The translations under genes were made by a program, and so were the position numbers. 36,526 bases of DNA from positions 1-36,526 of the forward strand of contig JAEUSV010000132.1 in the NCBI GenBank assembly GCA_016788485.1, in the 5' to 3' direction. This DNA comes from Flavobacteriales bacterium (GTDB lineage Bacteria; Bacteroidota; Bacteroidia; Flavobacteriales_F; PHOS-HE28). This document shows, piece by piece, positions 15,498 to 23,649 of the stretch (positions are counted from its first letter, which is position 1; every line of letters starts with the position of its first letter). The notes under the pieces were generated by a model. It was not told the origin of the DNA. It saw nothing but the letters and a program-made list of their open reading frames with translations, and did not search any database.

Positions 15498-16633
15498 TCG
15501 CCGTGACCGCCCCCTCCGCTCCACAAGGGCCGCCAGTGCTTCCGATCCAGGTGACCAAGGCGTTCCTTCCGCCTTTTGCGGAGTACTCCGCCTGGCTGGG
15601 AAAGGCTTATGGAACCGCGGTGCTCACGAACAACGGCCCCATCCACCGGGACCTGGAGGAGGCATTGCGCCACCGTTTCGATGTTCCCTACCTGCGGTTG
15701 ATGTCGAATGGTACGCTGGCGATCCAACTGGCCATTCGTGCGCTCGGGGTGAAGGGGAAGGTGATCACCACCCCGTACAGTTACGTGGCCACCACCAGTG
15801 CCATCCTCTGGGAAGGCTGTGATCCGGTCTTCGTGGACGTCGACCGCGATACCTGTTGCATCGACCCCGCCTTGATCGAGGCGGCCATCACCCCCGACAC
15901 CACGGCCATTCTGGCCACCCACGTCTACGGCATCCCATGCGATGTCGAGGCCATCGATACCATCGCCAGGAAACATGGGCTGAAGGTGATCTACGATGCG
16001 GCGCATGCCTTCGATGTGACGTGGAAAGGCCGGAGCATCCTGCAATGGGGCGATGCCAGCACGCTCAGCTTTCATGCCACGAAGCTCTTTCATACCGTGG
16101 AGGGGGGCGCTGTCGTGCTGCATGAGCATGGTTCGGATGACCGGTTGCGCCTGTTGCGGAGCTTCGGTCATATCGGTGACGAGCATTACGCCTTGGGCAT
16201 GAACGCCAAGATGAGCGAGGTGCACGCCGCCATGGGCATGGCCATCCTGCCCCATATGCCGTACATCCTTGAGCGCCGCAGGGCCATCGTCGAGGCCTAT
16301 GACCGTTCGACGCACGGGATGGTCGCCCGACCGAGGATACCGGAAGGAACGGGGTACAACCACGCGTACTACCCGGTCTTCCTGAACGATGAGCAGGAGC
16401 GGGAGCTCGTGCTCAAGGAGATGGCCGCACGCGGTATCAACTGCAGGCGCTATTTCTACCCTTCGCTGGACACGCTGCCCTATGTGAGCGGCATGTCCTG
16501 CCCGGTCAGTCGATCGCTCAGCAACAGGGTGCTTTGCCTGCCGCTCTATCCCGATCTGACGGATGAACAGGTCCTTCGTATCGCGGATGCGCTTCTCTCC
16601 ATCCTGCAGGCGTATCGGGGCGCAGGGTGTTGA
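15479..16633 (+). CDS. DegT/DnrJ/EryC1-family sugar aminotransferase
   Basis: A 384-residue PLP enzyme that should convert a nucleotide-linked keto-sugar to an amino sugar. Signature blocks are IQVTKAFLPPFAEY (23-36), LTNNGPIHRDLE (49-60), MSNGTLAIQLAIRALG (75-90), TPYSYVATTSAILWEG (98-113), VIYDAAHAFDV (170-180) and the Schiff-base Lys202 in LSFHATKLFHTVEGG. The pattern is like the FdtB/QdtB/VioA group that forms 3- or 4-amino-deoxyhexoses. No rmlA, rmlB or ketoisomerase gene is present, so the precursor must come from elsewhere. It overlaps the sulfotransferase by 19 nt. The exact product cannot be assigned. Confidence 0.92.
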   Translation: MGEQDLIAVTAPSAPQGPPVLPIQVTKAFLPPFAEYSAWLGKAYGTAVLTNNGPIHRDLEEALRHRFDVPYLRLMSNGTLAIQLAIRALGVKGKVITTPYSYVATTSAILWEGCDPVFVDVDRDTCCIDPALIEAAITPDTTAILATHVYGIPCDVEAIDTIARKHGLKVIYDAAHAFDVTWKGRSILQWGDASTLSFHATKLFHTVEGGAVVLHEHGSDDRLRLLRSFGHIGDEHYALGMNAKMSEVHAAMGMAILPHMPYILERRRAIVEAYDRSTHGMVARPRIPEGTGYNHAYYPVFLNDEQERELVLKEMAARGINCRRYFYPSLDTLPYVSGMSCPVSRSLSNRVLCLPLYPDLTDEQVLRIADALLSILQAYRGAGC

Positions 16634-16635
16634 AC

Positions 16636-17373
16636 ATGGAGGCAGACGCTCTCATCCATCCAAGGCCGGTCGGACCGACCCTGGCCATCATGCAGCCTTA
16701 CCTGTTCCCTTACATCGGCTATTTCCAGCTTATTCATGCGACGGACCGCTTCGTGGTCTTGGACGATGTGAATTACATCAAGAAGGGCTGGGTGAATCGG
16801 AACAACATCCTTGAGCGAGCTTCAGCAGCCCTGTTCACCGTGCCTTTGGTAGGGGCAAGCCAGAACCGTCGGATCAACGAGATCGAGATATCTGTTACGG
16901 ACAAATGGCAGGAGAAACTGCTTCGCAGGATCCATCATGCGTATGGAAAGGCTCCGCATTATGAGGTGGTGCTGCCTATCATCGAAAGGGTGCTGGTGCG
17001 GACCGATCTGAATCTCGCAGCCTTCAATGTGGCTGCCTTGCGCGAAGTGATGTCATATTTGGAACTTCAGACACAGATCGTCGAGAGCTCAGTTGTGGAT
17101 CCCGGACGCGCGCGCGCAGGACAGGAGCGGTTGCTGCACATCTGCGCGGAACTCGGAGCAGGGCGGTACATCAATCCCATAGGCGGGGTCGAATTATACG
17201 ACCGGGAGATATTCGCGAAGCGAGGCGTTCAGCTTAATTTCCTGCGTTCGCATATGCCTGAATACCGGCAAAGTGTAGATAAGTTTGTTCCTGGTCTTTC
17301 CATCATAGATGTATTGATGTTCAATTCCATTGCTGATATAAGGCAGATGCTTGATCGATACGATCTCATTTGA
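16636..17373 (+). CDS. WbqC-family protein
   Basis: A 245-residue protein of the WbqC-like family, whose activity is not established. Members are common in O-antigen and capsule loci and often sit next to DegT-type aminotransferases, as here (2-nt gap). The N-terminal block LAIMQPYLFPYIGYFQL (16-32), then VVLDDVNYIKKGWVNRN (40-56), are diagnostic. The C-terminal part has RYINPIGGVELYDRE and PGLSIIDVLMFN. This gene has the lowest GC content in the window, notably its last 150 bases, which points to recent transfer. ATG 16636 follows the aminotransferase stop by 2 nt. A role in amino-sugar synthesis or modification is inferred from its partner. Confidence 0.88.
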   Translation: MEADALIHPRPVGPTLAIMQPYLFPYIGYFQLIHATDRFVVLDDVNYIKKGWVNRNNILERASAALFTVPLVGASQNRRINEIEISVTDKWQEKLLRRIHHAYGKAPHYEVVLPIIERVLVRTDLNLAAFNVAALREVMSYLELQTQIVESSVVDPGRARAGQERLLHICAELGAGRYINPIGGVELYDREIFAKRGVQLNFLRSHMPEYRQSVDKFVPGLSIIDVLMFNSIADIRQMLDRYDLI

Positions 17374-17393
17374 TGCTTGATGCACCGAGGGCC

Positions 17394-17417
17394 ATCGCGT
17401 ATTTAACTGGTCGCGAT
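17394..17417. terminator. Small inverted repeat between convergent genes
   Basis: ATCGCG (17394-17399) and CGCGAT (17412-17417) form a 6-bp perfect stem with a 12-nt AT-rich loop. It lies in the 53-nt gap between the convergent WbqC-family and phosphotransferase genes. It could act as a weak bidirectional terminator, but it lacks a T-run on either side. Confidence 0.25.
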
Positions 17418-17426
17418 ACCCGATTC

Positions 17427-18662
17427 TCAAGTGCTGCAAATAAGATCAGCAGCTGGTAGGAACACGTGGTTCAATGGCTCCGTCTTGATCGGGGGAAGGT
17501 CGAGCTCGAGGCTCACGATGATCAGTGCCCAGGAAAGCAGGGCGGCGGAGATCATGTCCTTCCCGTCGATCACCCCGTGCCGTATCGCGAGGTCCATGAC
17601 CCGCTGATGGCCTATTCGACGCAGGAGCACCGCAAGGTCGAGGCCTTTGGGACCGGTCGTGCATCGGGACCAGTCGATCAGCACCATTCGGTCCCCCGTC
17701 AGCAGCACGTTGTGCCGGTGCATATCGCCATGCAGGAAAGCGTAATGGAAGGAAGGATCGATACACGCATGCATGTTCCGCGAGGTCCAGTGCTCTATCG
17801 CATCCCCGACGGCCGTGATCACTTCCGGTCGATAGCCCCTGCTGGAAACGACGGACCGGACCCACGCCAAAGTGGTCCGCGTGCCTTCAGGCGTATGGAA
17901 CGCGTGCATGGCCTTGGCGAGGTAGCCGTGACTGAGCCCGTTCTCGGTGACCGGCGGAGGGAGCACCTCCGCGACCGAGCGTATGGGAACCGAGCCCAGT
18001 GAGCTGTACGCGTTCACCAGAGCCGATATCTCCGTAGATCCCATCGAGCCCGGATCGGCTACTGCGCCTTCGATGTGCTCGAGCGTGAGAAGTACGATCG
18101 GTGTGCCTTCGGGTCGTTCAATAGCAAGTGGGGCAGGGGCAAGCCAGGCCGCTCCCTTGTGCGAAGGGTATATCCGTTCATAGAAGGTCACCTCAGCACC
18201 GAGGTGGTCCTCGTGCATGATCTTCGTGATCACCCTGCGAGCTGAACCCGTCCGGTCGGTGACCGTATGCGACCAGAAACCCAGGTTCTGCACCATGGAG
18301 TTCGGGAAACAGATGTAGCGCGTCGATACCGAAGCACCCTGCATGCCCATGGCGCCTGGCAGGCAGGCTTCCAGTCCGGCCAGAACATCCCTGCCCGCCG
18401 GTGCGAGCATGGTGTTCAGGGCCCGCGCCGCCTCCTGGTCATGGCCCGACCATCCATAGGCTTGAACGATCAATGAGGCCACCAGGTCGTCCGAGGGATG
18501 CTCCTTGAGGTGTTCCTGGAGCCGCATCAAGGCCGCGTTCCGGTCGGCGGCCGCCCGAAATGCCAGGGCATGCCTCAGGGAGGCCCCTTCTCCGCGGTCG
18601 CCTTTCAGCGGGTCGTCCTGCATGCCGGATGCGCTGGTCCTCGGTCCATCATCCGATGCCAT
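17427..18662 (-). CDS. Phosphotransferase (APH/choline-kinase-like) with N-terminal helical region
   Basis: A 411-residue protein with a kinase-like fold. The catalytic block FLHGDMHRHNVLL (309-321) has the Brenner-type HGD...N arrangement. MVLIDWSRC (327-334) supplies the metal-binding Asp330, and Lys147 in VITKIMH may be the ATP-contacting Lys. These are the features of aminoglycoside phosphotransferase / choline kinase enzymes, which phosphorylate small hydroxyl compounds. The first 100 residues are helical and TPR-like, with LMRLQEHLKEHPSDDLVASL. It is inverted relative to the locus and lies 6 nt after the acetyltransferase gene. In this setting a glycan or lipid substituent is a plausible substrate; an antibiotic substrate cannot be excluded. 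Confidence 0.75.
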   Translation of the reverse strand: MASDDGPRTSASGMQDDPLKGDRGEGASLRHALAFRAAADRNAALMRLQEHLKEHPSDDLVASLIVQAYGWSGHDQEAARALNTMLAPAGRDVLAGLEACLPGAMGMQGASVSTRYICFPNSMVQNLGFWSHTVTDRTGSARRVITKIMHEDHLGAEVTFYERIYPSHKGAAWLAPAPLAIERPEGTPIVLLTLEHIEGAVADPGSMGSTEISALVNAYSSLGSVPIRSVAEVLPPPVTENGLSHGYLAKAMHAFHTPEGTRTTLAWVRSVVSSRGYRPEVITAVGDAIEHWTSRNMHACIDPSFHYAFLHGDMHRHNVLLTGDRMVLIDWSRCTTGPKGLDLAVLLRRIGHQRVMDLAIRHGVIDGKDMISAALLSWALIIVSLELDLPPIKTEPLNHVFLPAADLICST

Positions 18663-18668
18663 GGTGCC

Positions 18669-19229
18669 TTATTGGGCCCAATAATCACCTGCCTCCAGCA
18701 GGGACGAATGATCCGCTGCGGTGACCCCGACCAAGAGACGGTCCCAATACCGTCCGCGCCTGAAGTACCACGACCGTTGTCGACCTTCCTCCTTCCAACC
18801 GCACTTGCCCAGGTACAACTTCAGCGAAGCCTCGTTGTATTCGATCATCGATCCGTCCAGTCGGTTCAATCCAAGTTCATGGAAGGCGTAGCGCATGATG
18901 GCCATGACCGCATCCTGTCCATAGCCACGCCCACGAATGTCCTTGTTGCCGAGCATCAGCCCATGGAACGCATTACGGTTCTTCCAGTCGATGTCGACGA
19001 TGTTGGCGGTTCCGATCAGGCCGTGGTCGGCTGTTTCGATCGCAAAGCGCTGATCCTTGGAGGACAAGGCGAAGGACGAGTACCACTTGCGCTGGTCTTC
19101 CGAGCTCGAGGGGAAATGCCAGCCCCCCAGACCCATCTGGATCTCTGGGTCATTGGCCCAGGAATGCAGAAGGGGCAGATCATGAGGCTCAATGGCGCGA
19201 AGCAGGACCTTGCGGCCGTGAATGTTCAT
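18669..19229 (-). CDS. GNAT-family N-acetyltransferase
   Basis: A 186-residue acetyl-CoA-dependent acetyltransferase of the RimJ/PseH-like type. The pyrophosphate-binding loop is IRGRGYGQDAV (98-108), preceded by beta strand LIGTANIVDIDW and followed by GLNRLDGSMIEYNEASLKLY, the usual C-terminal half. Possible substrates are the amino sugar made by the aminotransferase at 15479-16633, or a protein N-terminus. It is the first gene of an inverted two-gene unit with the phosphotransferase (6-nt gap). A weak -7-like element lies at 19267-19274. Fold assignment is secure; the sugar role is inferred from context. Confidence 0.85.
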   Translation of the reverse strand: MNIHGRKVLLRAIEPHDLPLLHSWANDPEIQMGLGGWHFPSSSEDQRKWYSSFALSSKDQRFAIETADHGLIGTANIVDIDWKNRNAFHGLMLGNKDIRGRGYGQDAVMAIMRYAFHELGLNRLDGSMIEYNEASLKLYLGKCGWKEEGRQRSWYFRRGRYWDRLLVGVTAADHSSLLEAGDYWAQ

Positions 19230-19266
19230 GTGCGAGCGATGATCGGGGTGTTTCGGAGCGCAGGCG

Positions 19267-19274
19267 CCAAGTTA
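19267..19274 (-). promoter_or_regulatory. Weak -7-like element for the acetyltransferase/phosphotransferase pair
   Basis: The minus strand reads TAACTTGG, one mismatch from TAnnTTTG, 37 nt before the acetyltransferase ATG. It sits in the 140-nt divergent region shared with the methyltransferase gene. Confidence 0.3.
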
Positions 19275-19315
19275 GCGGATCGGGTCCCGCTCATCCGCGT
19301 TGGTCCGTTGAGCAC

Positions 19316-19323
19316 TACTTTCG
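19316..19323 (+). promoter_or_regulatory. Candidate -7 element TACTTTCG before methyltransferase gene
   Basis: TACTTTCG differs by one base from TAnnTTTG and recurs exactly at 24682-24689 and 25908-25915. Here it lies 46 nt before the methyltransferase ATG in a divergent intergenic region and could restart transcription after the inverted pair. Confidence 0.45.
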
Positions 19324-19369
19324 CAGTGGTGGTCCGGTCGGTTGCTGGCGGACCCGACCTCATTCCACA

Positions 19370-20161
19370 ATGACAGAGAACAGAAGACGACCGCTGGAAG
19401 CGGAGGTCGGTCGATTGCGGGAGCTCTATGCCCGCACCACGAAGCACTCCCACTACCAGATCATGCCGGACTTTCTGGCTGAAGTGGTGGACCCCGTGAG
19501 CTTGAACAAACGGTTCAGCCGCTATGAGGCTGAGCGGATGACCTATTTCACGGCCCATGTGCCCTTCGCTGGTGCGCGGGTCCTGGATGTTGGTGCCAAC
19601 ACCGGGTATTTCGCCTTCGAATCGCTCGAAGCCGGCGCCGCCGAAGTGGTGGCGGTGGAAGGGAATTCCGAACACGCGGAGTTCCTGCGGTCCGCTGCAC
19701 AGGCGTTCGGCAAACCGGTCAAGGTGGTCGAAGGCTATCTCGATTTCAAAGGCCCGCTGAACGGTGCTCCATATGATATCGTGCTCCTGCTGAATGTACT
19801 GCACCATGTGGGCGATGACTTCGGTGATCCGACGATCGGGATCGAGCAGGCCAAGGAGGAGATCATCCGGAACCTGAACTATTTCGCCGACAAGACACGG
19901 TACCTGATCCTCCAGATCGGGTTCAGCTGGAAGACGAACTATGCGTTCCCGCTTTTCCCCAACGGCACGAAAGGAGAGATGATCGAGATGTTCCGTCGCG
20001 GTGTGGCGGGGCATTGGACCGTGGAAGCCATCGGCATAGCGCGGGAAGAAGGGGGGGAAACGCTGTACCGGGAGCTTGATGCCGGTAACATCGTACGGGA
20101 GGATCATCTGGGGGAGTTCCGGAACCGTCCTGTGTTCATCCTGAAGAGCCTTAGGTCTTGA
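19370..20161 (+). CDS. SAM-dependent methyltransferase
   Basis: A 263-residue class I methyltransferase. Motif I is VLDVGANTGYFAF (71-83), motif post-I VVAVEGNSEH (about 92-101), and the motif II/III region YDIVLLLNVLHHVG (about 135-148). A DUF1698/CmoB-like flavour is suggested by HYQIMPDF near residue 28 and by the LNVLHHV block, but tRNA modification is unlikely in this locus. A sugar O- or N-methylation, or capping of a glycan end, fits the neighbours. Such capping would match the presence of a Wzt cargo domain, though this is inference. Its stop overlaps the next start (TTGA). Confidence 0.85.
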   Translation: MTENRRRPLEAEVGRLRELYARTTKHSHYQIMPDFLAEVVDPVSLNKRFSRYEAERMTYFTAHVPFAGARVLDVGANTGYFAFESLEAGAAEVVAVEGNSEHAEFLRSAAQAFGKPVKVVEGYLDFKGPLNGAPYDIVLLLNVLHHVGDDFGDPTIGIEQAKEEIIRNLNYFADKTRYLILQIGFSWKTNYAFPLFPNGTKGEMIEMFRRGVAGHWTVEAIGIAREEGGETLYRELDAGNIVREDHLGEFRNRPVFILKSLRS

Positions 20162-21018
20162 GCCCTCGGGAGCCCTTGGTGAGCATCTGCTGCATCACTT
20201 ACAACCATGCAGCATACATACGGGAGGCCTTGGACGGATTCGTTCAGCAGCGAACGACCTTCCCGATCGAGGTCATCGTGCATGATGATGCATCGACCGA
20301 TGGCACGGCCGATATCATCCGGCAGTACGTGCGGGAGCATCCTGGACTGTTCAAGCCCATCCTCCAAACAGAGAACCAGTATTCCAAGCAACGGGGCCTT
20401 GTCACCAGGAACGTGTTCCGAGCTGCGAAGGCTCCGTTCATCGCCTGGTGCGAAGGCGATGACCATTGGACCGATCCGCTCAAGCTTCAGAAGCAGGTCG
20501 ATTTCCTCCAGGCGAACGAGGCGCACGTGATGTGCTTTCACCGCGCCATGCTGCTGAAACAGGGCAGGATGGAGCTGCATGCGATCCCCGAGGGGGTCGA
20601 CCTTCGGAACGTGCGCGTCGAAGACCTGCTCGCCGAATACAATTTCATCGCCACGGGCAGTATCGTATTCAGGAACATCACCAGCGAACTGCCGGATTGG
20701 TTCTGGGGGATGCCCTTCGGTGACCTGGCCCTGTACATCTTCCTCGGGTCGAGAGGCAGGATCGCCTGCCTGCCGGATACGATGTCCGTTTACCGCTTGG
20801 TCGGCGATGGTGCCTGGTCCGGCAGATCCAAGAAGCAGCAGCGGATGGCTTATCTTGAATTCTACGACCGTCTATTGCCTCACGTCGATCATCATCTCCG
20901 GGAGCTGGTGCGGGCCAAGCGTGCATCGGTCCTGGATGCCATGGCCGCTGACATCGCACCCGGGTCGAACCTGCTGCGTGGTATCGCACGGTGTTTTCTT
21001 CAGATCCGTCATCGATAG
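20158..21018 (+). CDS. Family 2 glycosyltransferase
   Basis: A 286-residue GT-A enzyme that should add one sugar from a nucleotide donor to a lipid-linked acceptor at the cytoplasmic membrane face. SICCITYNHAAYI (9-21) starts the Rossmann-like fold, HDDASTDGT (42-50) binds the nucleotide, and EGDDHW (99-104) is the metal-binding DxD equivalent. The catalytic-loop region has DWFWGMPFGDLALY. The start is probably TTG at 20158, overlapping the methyltransferase stop (TTGA); GTG 20176 is the alternative but would leave a very short N-terminus. Sugar specificity unknown. Confidence 0.85.
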   Translation: MSPREPLVSICCITYNHAAYIREALDGFVQQRTTFPIEVIVHDDASTDGTADIIRQYVREHPGLFKPILQTENQYSKQRGLVTRNVFRAAKAPFIAWCEGDDHWTDPLKLQKQVDFLQANEAHVMCFHRAMLLKQGRMELHAIPEGVDLRNVRVEDLLAEYNFIATGSIVFRNITSELPDWFWGMPFGDLALYIFLGSRGRIACLPDTMSVYRLVGDGAWSGRSKKQQRMAYLEFYDRLLPHVDHHLRELVRAKRASVLDAMAADIAPGSNLLRGIARCFLQIRHR

Positions 21019-21827
21019 TGCCCCCCAAGGTCTCCGTCGTCATCACCTGCTACAACCTGGGCGCCTACCTGCCCGAGGCGCTCGCGAGCATCCCGCCGCG
21101 GCCCGACGTGGAGGTGATCGTGGTGGATGACGGTTCCACCGACCCGGCCACACGCGACGTGATCGCTGCGCTCGACCGCGCCCGCTGCACCGTCATCGAG
21201 CAGCCCAACATGGGGCTTGCCAAGGCCCGCAACAACGGCATCGCCAAGGCCAGCGCTCCTTACATCATCCCCTTCGACGCGGACAACCGCATGCGCCCGG
21301 TCTTCGTGGAGCGCGCGATCGCGGTGCTCGATGCAGAGCCTGCCGTGGGCGTGGTGTACGGCGATGCGGAGTATTTCGAGGGCCGCAGCGGACGCTGGAC
21401 CGTGGGCGCGCCCGACTTCCGGCGCCTGCTGGTGGAGAACCACATCGATGCCTGCGCCTGCATCCGTCGTTCGCTGTGGGAGCGCATGGGCGGCTATGAC
21501 GAGCACATGCCCTGCATGGGCTGGGAGGATTGGGACCTCTGGCTCCGCTGCACCGTGGCGGGCGTGGAGTTCCGGTACGTGCCCGAAGTGTTCTTCGAGT
21601 ACCGCGTCCGCGCCGGAAGCATGATCACCGACACCCGCACACGGCAGGAGGAGCTGGTGGCGTACATCTTCGGCAAGCCCCAGCTCCGGTTCCTCGCACC
21701 GTTGCGCAAGCACTACATGCGGCTGCTGCGCCCGCTCGATGAACAGCTCAGCACCCCGGCCCTGGTGACCATGCTGCGCCAGCGTGCGTTGCGCAAGGTG
21801 GGCCGCATCTTCGGCCGCAAGGGATGA
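21018..21827 (+). CDS. Family 2 glycosyltransferase
   Basis: A 269-residue GT-A transferase. VSVVITCYNLGAYL (5-18), VVDDGSTD (35-42) and the metal motif DADN (87-90) are followed by the acceptor/catalytic block MGWEDWDLWLRC (166-177), typical of GT2 enzymes. The start is assigned to GTG 21018, which shares its G with the preceding TAG stop; an in-frame GTG at 20991 would extend it by nine residues. GC content returns to the high level of the flanks with this gene. The stop overlaps the next ATG (ATGA). Donor and acceptor are unknown. Confidence 0.88.
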   Translation: MPPKVSVVITCYNLGAYLPEALASIPPRPDVEVIVVDDGSTDPATRDVIAALDRARCTVIEQPNMGLAKARNNGIAKASAPYIIPFDADNRMRPVFVERAIAVLDAEPAVGVVYGDAEYFEGRSGRWTVGAPDFRRLLVENHIDACACIRRSLWERMGGYDEHMPCMGWEDWDLWLRCTVAGVEFRYVPEVFFEYRVRAGSMITDTRTRQEELVAYIFGKPQLRFLAPLRKHYMRLLRPLDEQLSTPALVTMLRQRALRKVGRIFGRKG

Positions 21828-22723
21828 GCACGACGACCACGGAACAGCCGTTGGTGAGCATCTGCATGCCCACCTACAATGGGGCGCGCTACGTCGAGGA
21901 GGCGCTGCGTTCGGCGTTCGCGCAGACCTATCCCGCCATGGAGCTCGTGGTGTCGGACGATGCCTCCACCGACGACACCCTCGCCATCGTGGAGCGTCTG
22001 CGCACCGGGGCGCCCATGCCCGTGCGGGTGGTTCGACATAGTCCGGAGGGCATCGGTGCCAACTGGAACAACTGCGTGGCCCACGCCCAGGGCGCCTATA
22101 TCAAGTTCCTCTTCCAGGACGACCTGCTCGCACCCGACTGCGTCGCACGCATGGTGGCCATGGCGCGCAGCGCCGCCGATGTGAGCCTGGTGTATTGCCG
22201 CCGCCGGATCCTGCACGACCCCGCCGATGCCGAGGCGGCGGGCTGGGTGAAGCGCTACGGTGAGCTGCATCGCTCCTGGTGCGATGTGAACGTGGTGGAA
22301 GGCGTGATGCCGGGCCGAACGCTCCTGCGCGACCGGGCCTTCCTTGAGCAGCCACGGAACAAGATCGGCGAGCCCACCGCCGTGCTCCTCGACCGCCGGG
22401 TCTTCCAGCGTGAAGGTCCGTTCGACACCACGCTGGACCAGGCGTTGGACTACGCGTATTGGTACAAGGTGCTCAGGCACGGTCAGGTGGGCTTCGTGGA
22501 TGAGGCTCTGGTCACCTTCCGGCTGCATCCCGCACAGGCCACCCAACGCAACGCAGGCGCGCGCACCCAGGCCGATCTGGACCGGCTTCCGGCCTATTAC
22601 CTGCGACACCTGTGGCCCTACCTTCATCCCCGGGTGCTCCGCCGCCTCCTTGCCGGGCACACGGCCTTGGGCCGTGCCCTTGCGCGCCTGCTGCATCGCG
22701 CCCGAACGGTTCTGCGCGCATGA
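21824..22723 (+). CDS. Family 2 glycosyltransferase
   Basis: A 299-residue GT-A enzyme with VSICMPTYNGARYV (11-24), SDDASTDDT (44-52) and FLFQDDLL (95-102) as the metal-binding loop. The motif FQREGPFDTTLDQALDYAYWYK (around 190-210) is in the acceptor-binding half. It belongs to the group close to the rhamnosyl- and galactosyltransferases of O-antigen loci, but specificity cannot be read. It overlaps both neighbours by 4 nt, so the glycosyltransferases here are translationally coupled. Confidence 0.87.
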   Translation: MSTTTTEQPLVSICMPTYNGARYVEEALRSAFAQTYPAMELVVSDDASTDDTLAIVERLRTGAPMPVRVVRHSPEGIGANWNNCVAHAQGAYIKFLFQDDLLAPDCVARMVAMARSAADVSLVYCRRRILHDPADAEAAGWVKRYGELHRSWCDVNVVEGVMPGRTLLRDRAFLEQPRNKIGEPTAVLLDRRVFQREGPFDTTLDQALDYAYWYKVLRHGQVGFVDEALVTFRLHPAQATQRNAGARTQADLDRLPAYYLRHLWPYLHPRVLRRLLAGHTALGRALARLLHRARTVLRA

Positions 22724-23634
22724 AGGTCACCGCGATCATCGTCACCTACAATGGAGCCCGCTGGCTCCACAGCTGTTTCGGCAGCCTTCGGGCGTCGGTG
22801 CATCCCGTGTCGGTGATCGCAGTGGACAACGGCTCCACCGATGGCACCCCCGACCTGCTGCGCGCGGAGTTCCCGGAGGTGGAGGTGGTGCAGGCCCCGC
22901 GCAACCTGGGCTTCGGGCAGGGCAATAACCTAGGCATCCGGCTGGCGCTCGATCGTGGCACCGACCACGTGTTCCTGCTGAACCAGGATGCGTGGGTGCT
23001 GCCCGATACCATCGGACGGCTGGTGCACACCGCCTCGCTCCATCCCGAGCTGGGCGTCCTCAGCCCCATTCACCTCAACGGTGCGGGCGATGCGCAGGAC
23101 CACAAGTTCGCCCGGTACACGGCGCCGGCGAAATGCCCCGGGCTTCAGCACGACCTGGAGGCGGGCACCGCGGTCGGGCGCGTGTATCCCTGCGCCTTCG
23201 TCAATGCGGCGGCCTGGCTCGTCACGCGCCACTGCCTGCTCACCGTGGGCGGCTTCGACCCGGCGTTCTTCCACTACGGCGAGGACGACAACTACCTGCA
23301 TCGCGTGCAGCACCACGGCCTGCGGCTCGGCGTGGTCCCGGATGCCGTGATCCACCACGACCGGGCTGAGCGCGCAGAGGACATGCGTCCCGCCCAACGC
23401 CGCGCGGCCCTCGTGCGCGAGGTGAAGCTCCGCTTCGCTGACCCCCGCTCGAACGCCGACCCTGTTGCGGAACGCCGCGCGTTGCGCCGGGACCTGTTCC
23501 GGGCGCTGCTCCGGCTCGATCTCGGCCAGGCACGCGTGTGCCGCGATCACCTCGCCATGCTGCATGAGGCGGATGTGGACGGTGCGGTACAGGGGCGTGA
23601 CCGTGCCCGGCAGCCCGGACCTTCGTTCCTTTGA
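22720..23634 (+). CDS. Family 2 glycosyltransferase (rhamnosyltransferase-like)
   Basis: A 304-residue GT-A enzyme. Motifs: AIIVTYNGARWL (5-16), AVDNGSTDGT (34-43), NLGFGQGNNLGIRLAL (62-77) and LLNQDAWV (86-93). This combination, with the GFxxGNN block and NQDxW metal site, is typical of the WbbL / rhamnosyltransferase-like GT2 group. The catalytic region has FFHYGEDDNYLHR. ATG 22720 overlaps the previous stop by 4 nt. The last 70 residues are charged and may be a membrane-contact tail. A rhamnose donor is possible, yet no rml genes are in the window. Confidence 0.87.
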   Translation: MKVTAIIVTYNGARWLHSCFGSLRASVHPVSVIAVDNGSTDGTPDLLRAEFPEVEVVQAPRNLGFGQGNNLGIRLALDRGTDHVFLLNQDAWVLPDTIGRLVHTASLHPELGVLSPIHLNGAGDAQDHKFARYTAPAKCPGLQHDLEAGTAVGRVYPCAFVNAAAWLVTRHCLLTVGGFDPAFFHYGEDDNYLHRVQHHGLRLGVVPDAVIHHDRAERAEDMRPAQRRAALVREVKLRFADPRSNADPVAERRALRRDLFRALLRLDLGQARVCRDHLAMLHEADVDGAVQGRDRARQPGPSFL

Positions 23635-23649
23635 GGCCTTCGAGCCCCG

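Larger units (their letters stand above)
14376..20990. other. Lower-GC, mosaic segment of the glycan locus
   Basis: From the C-terminal domain of the wzt-like gene to the end of the first GT2 gene, the DNA is visibly richer in A/T and in codons such as AAG/GAT/TTC mixtures with A/T third positions. The flanking genes use G/C third positions almost throughout. The extreme is the WbqC-family gene: bases 17281-17340 have 20 G/C of 60. In the flank, bases 22561-22620 have 40 of 60. The segment also includes the only inverted gene pair in the locus. I read it as a horizontally exchanged, serotype-like cassette; exact edges are by eye. Confidence 0.6.
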
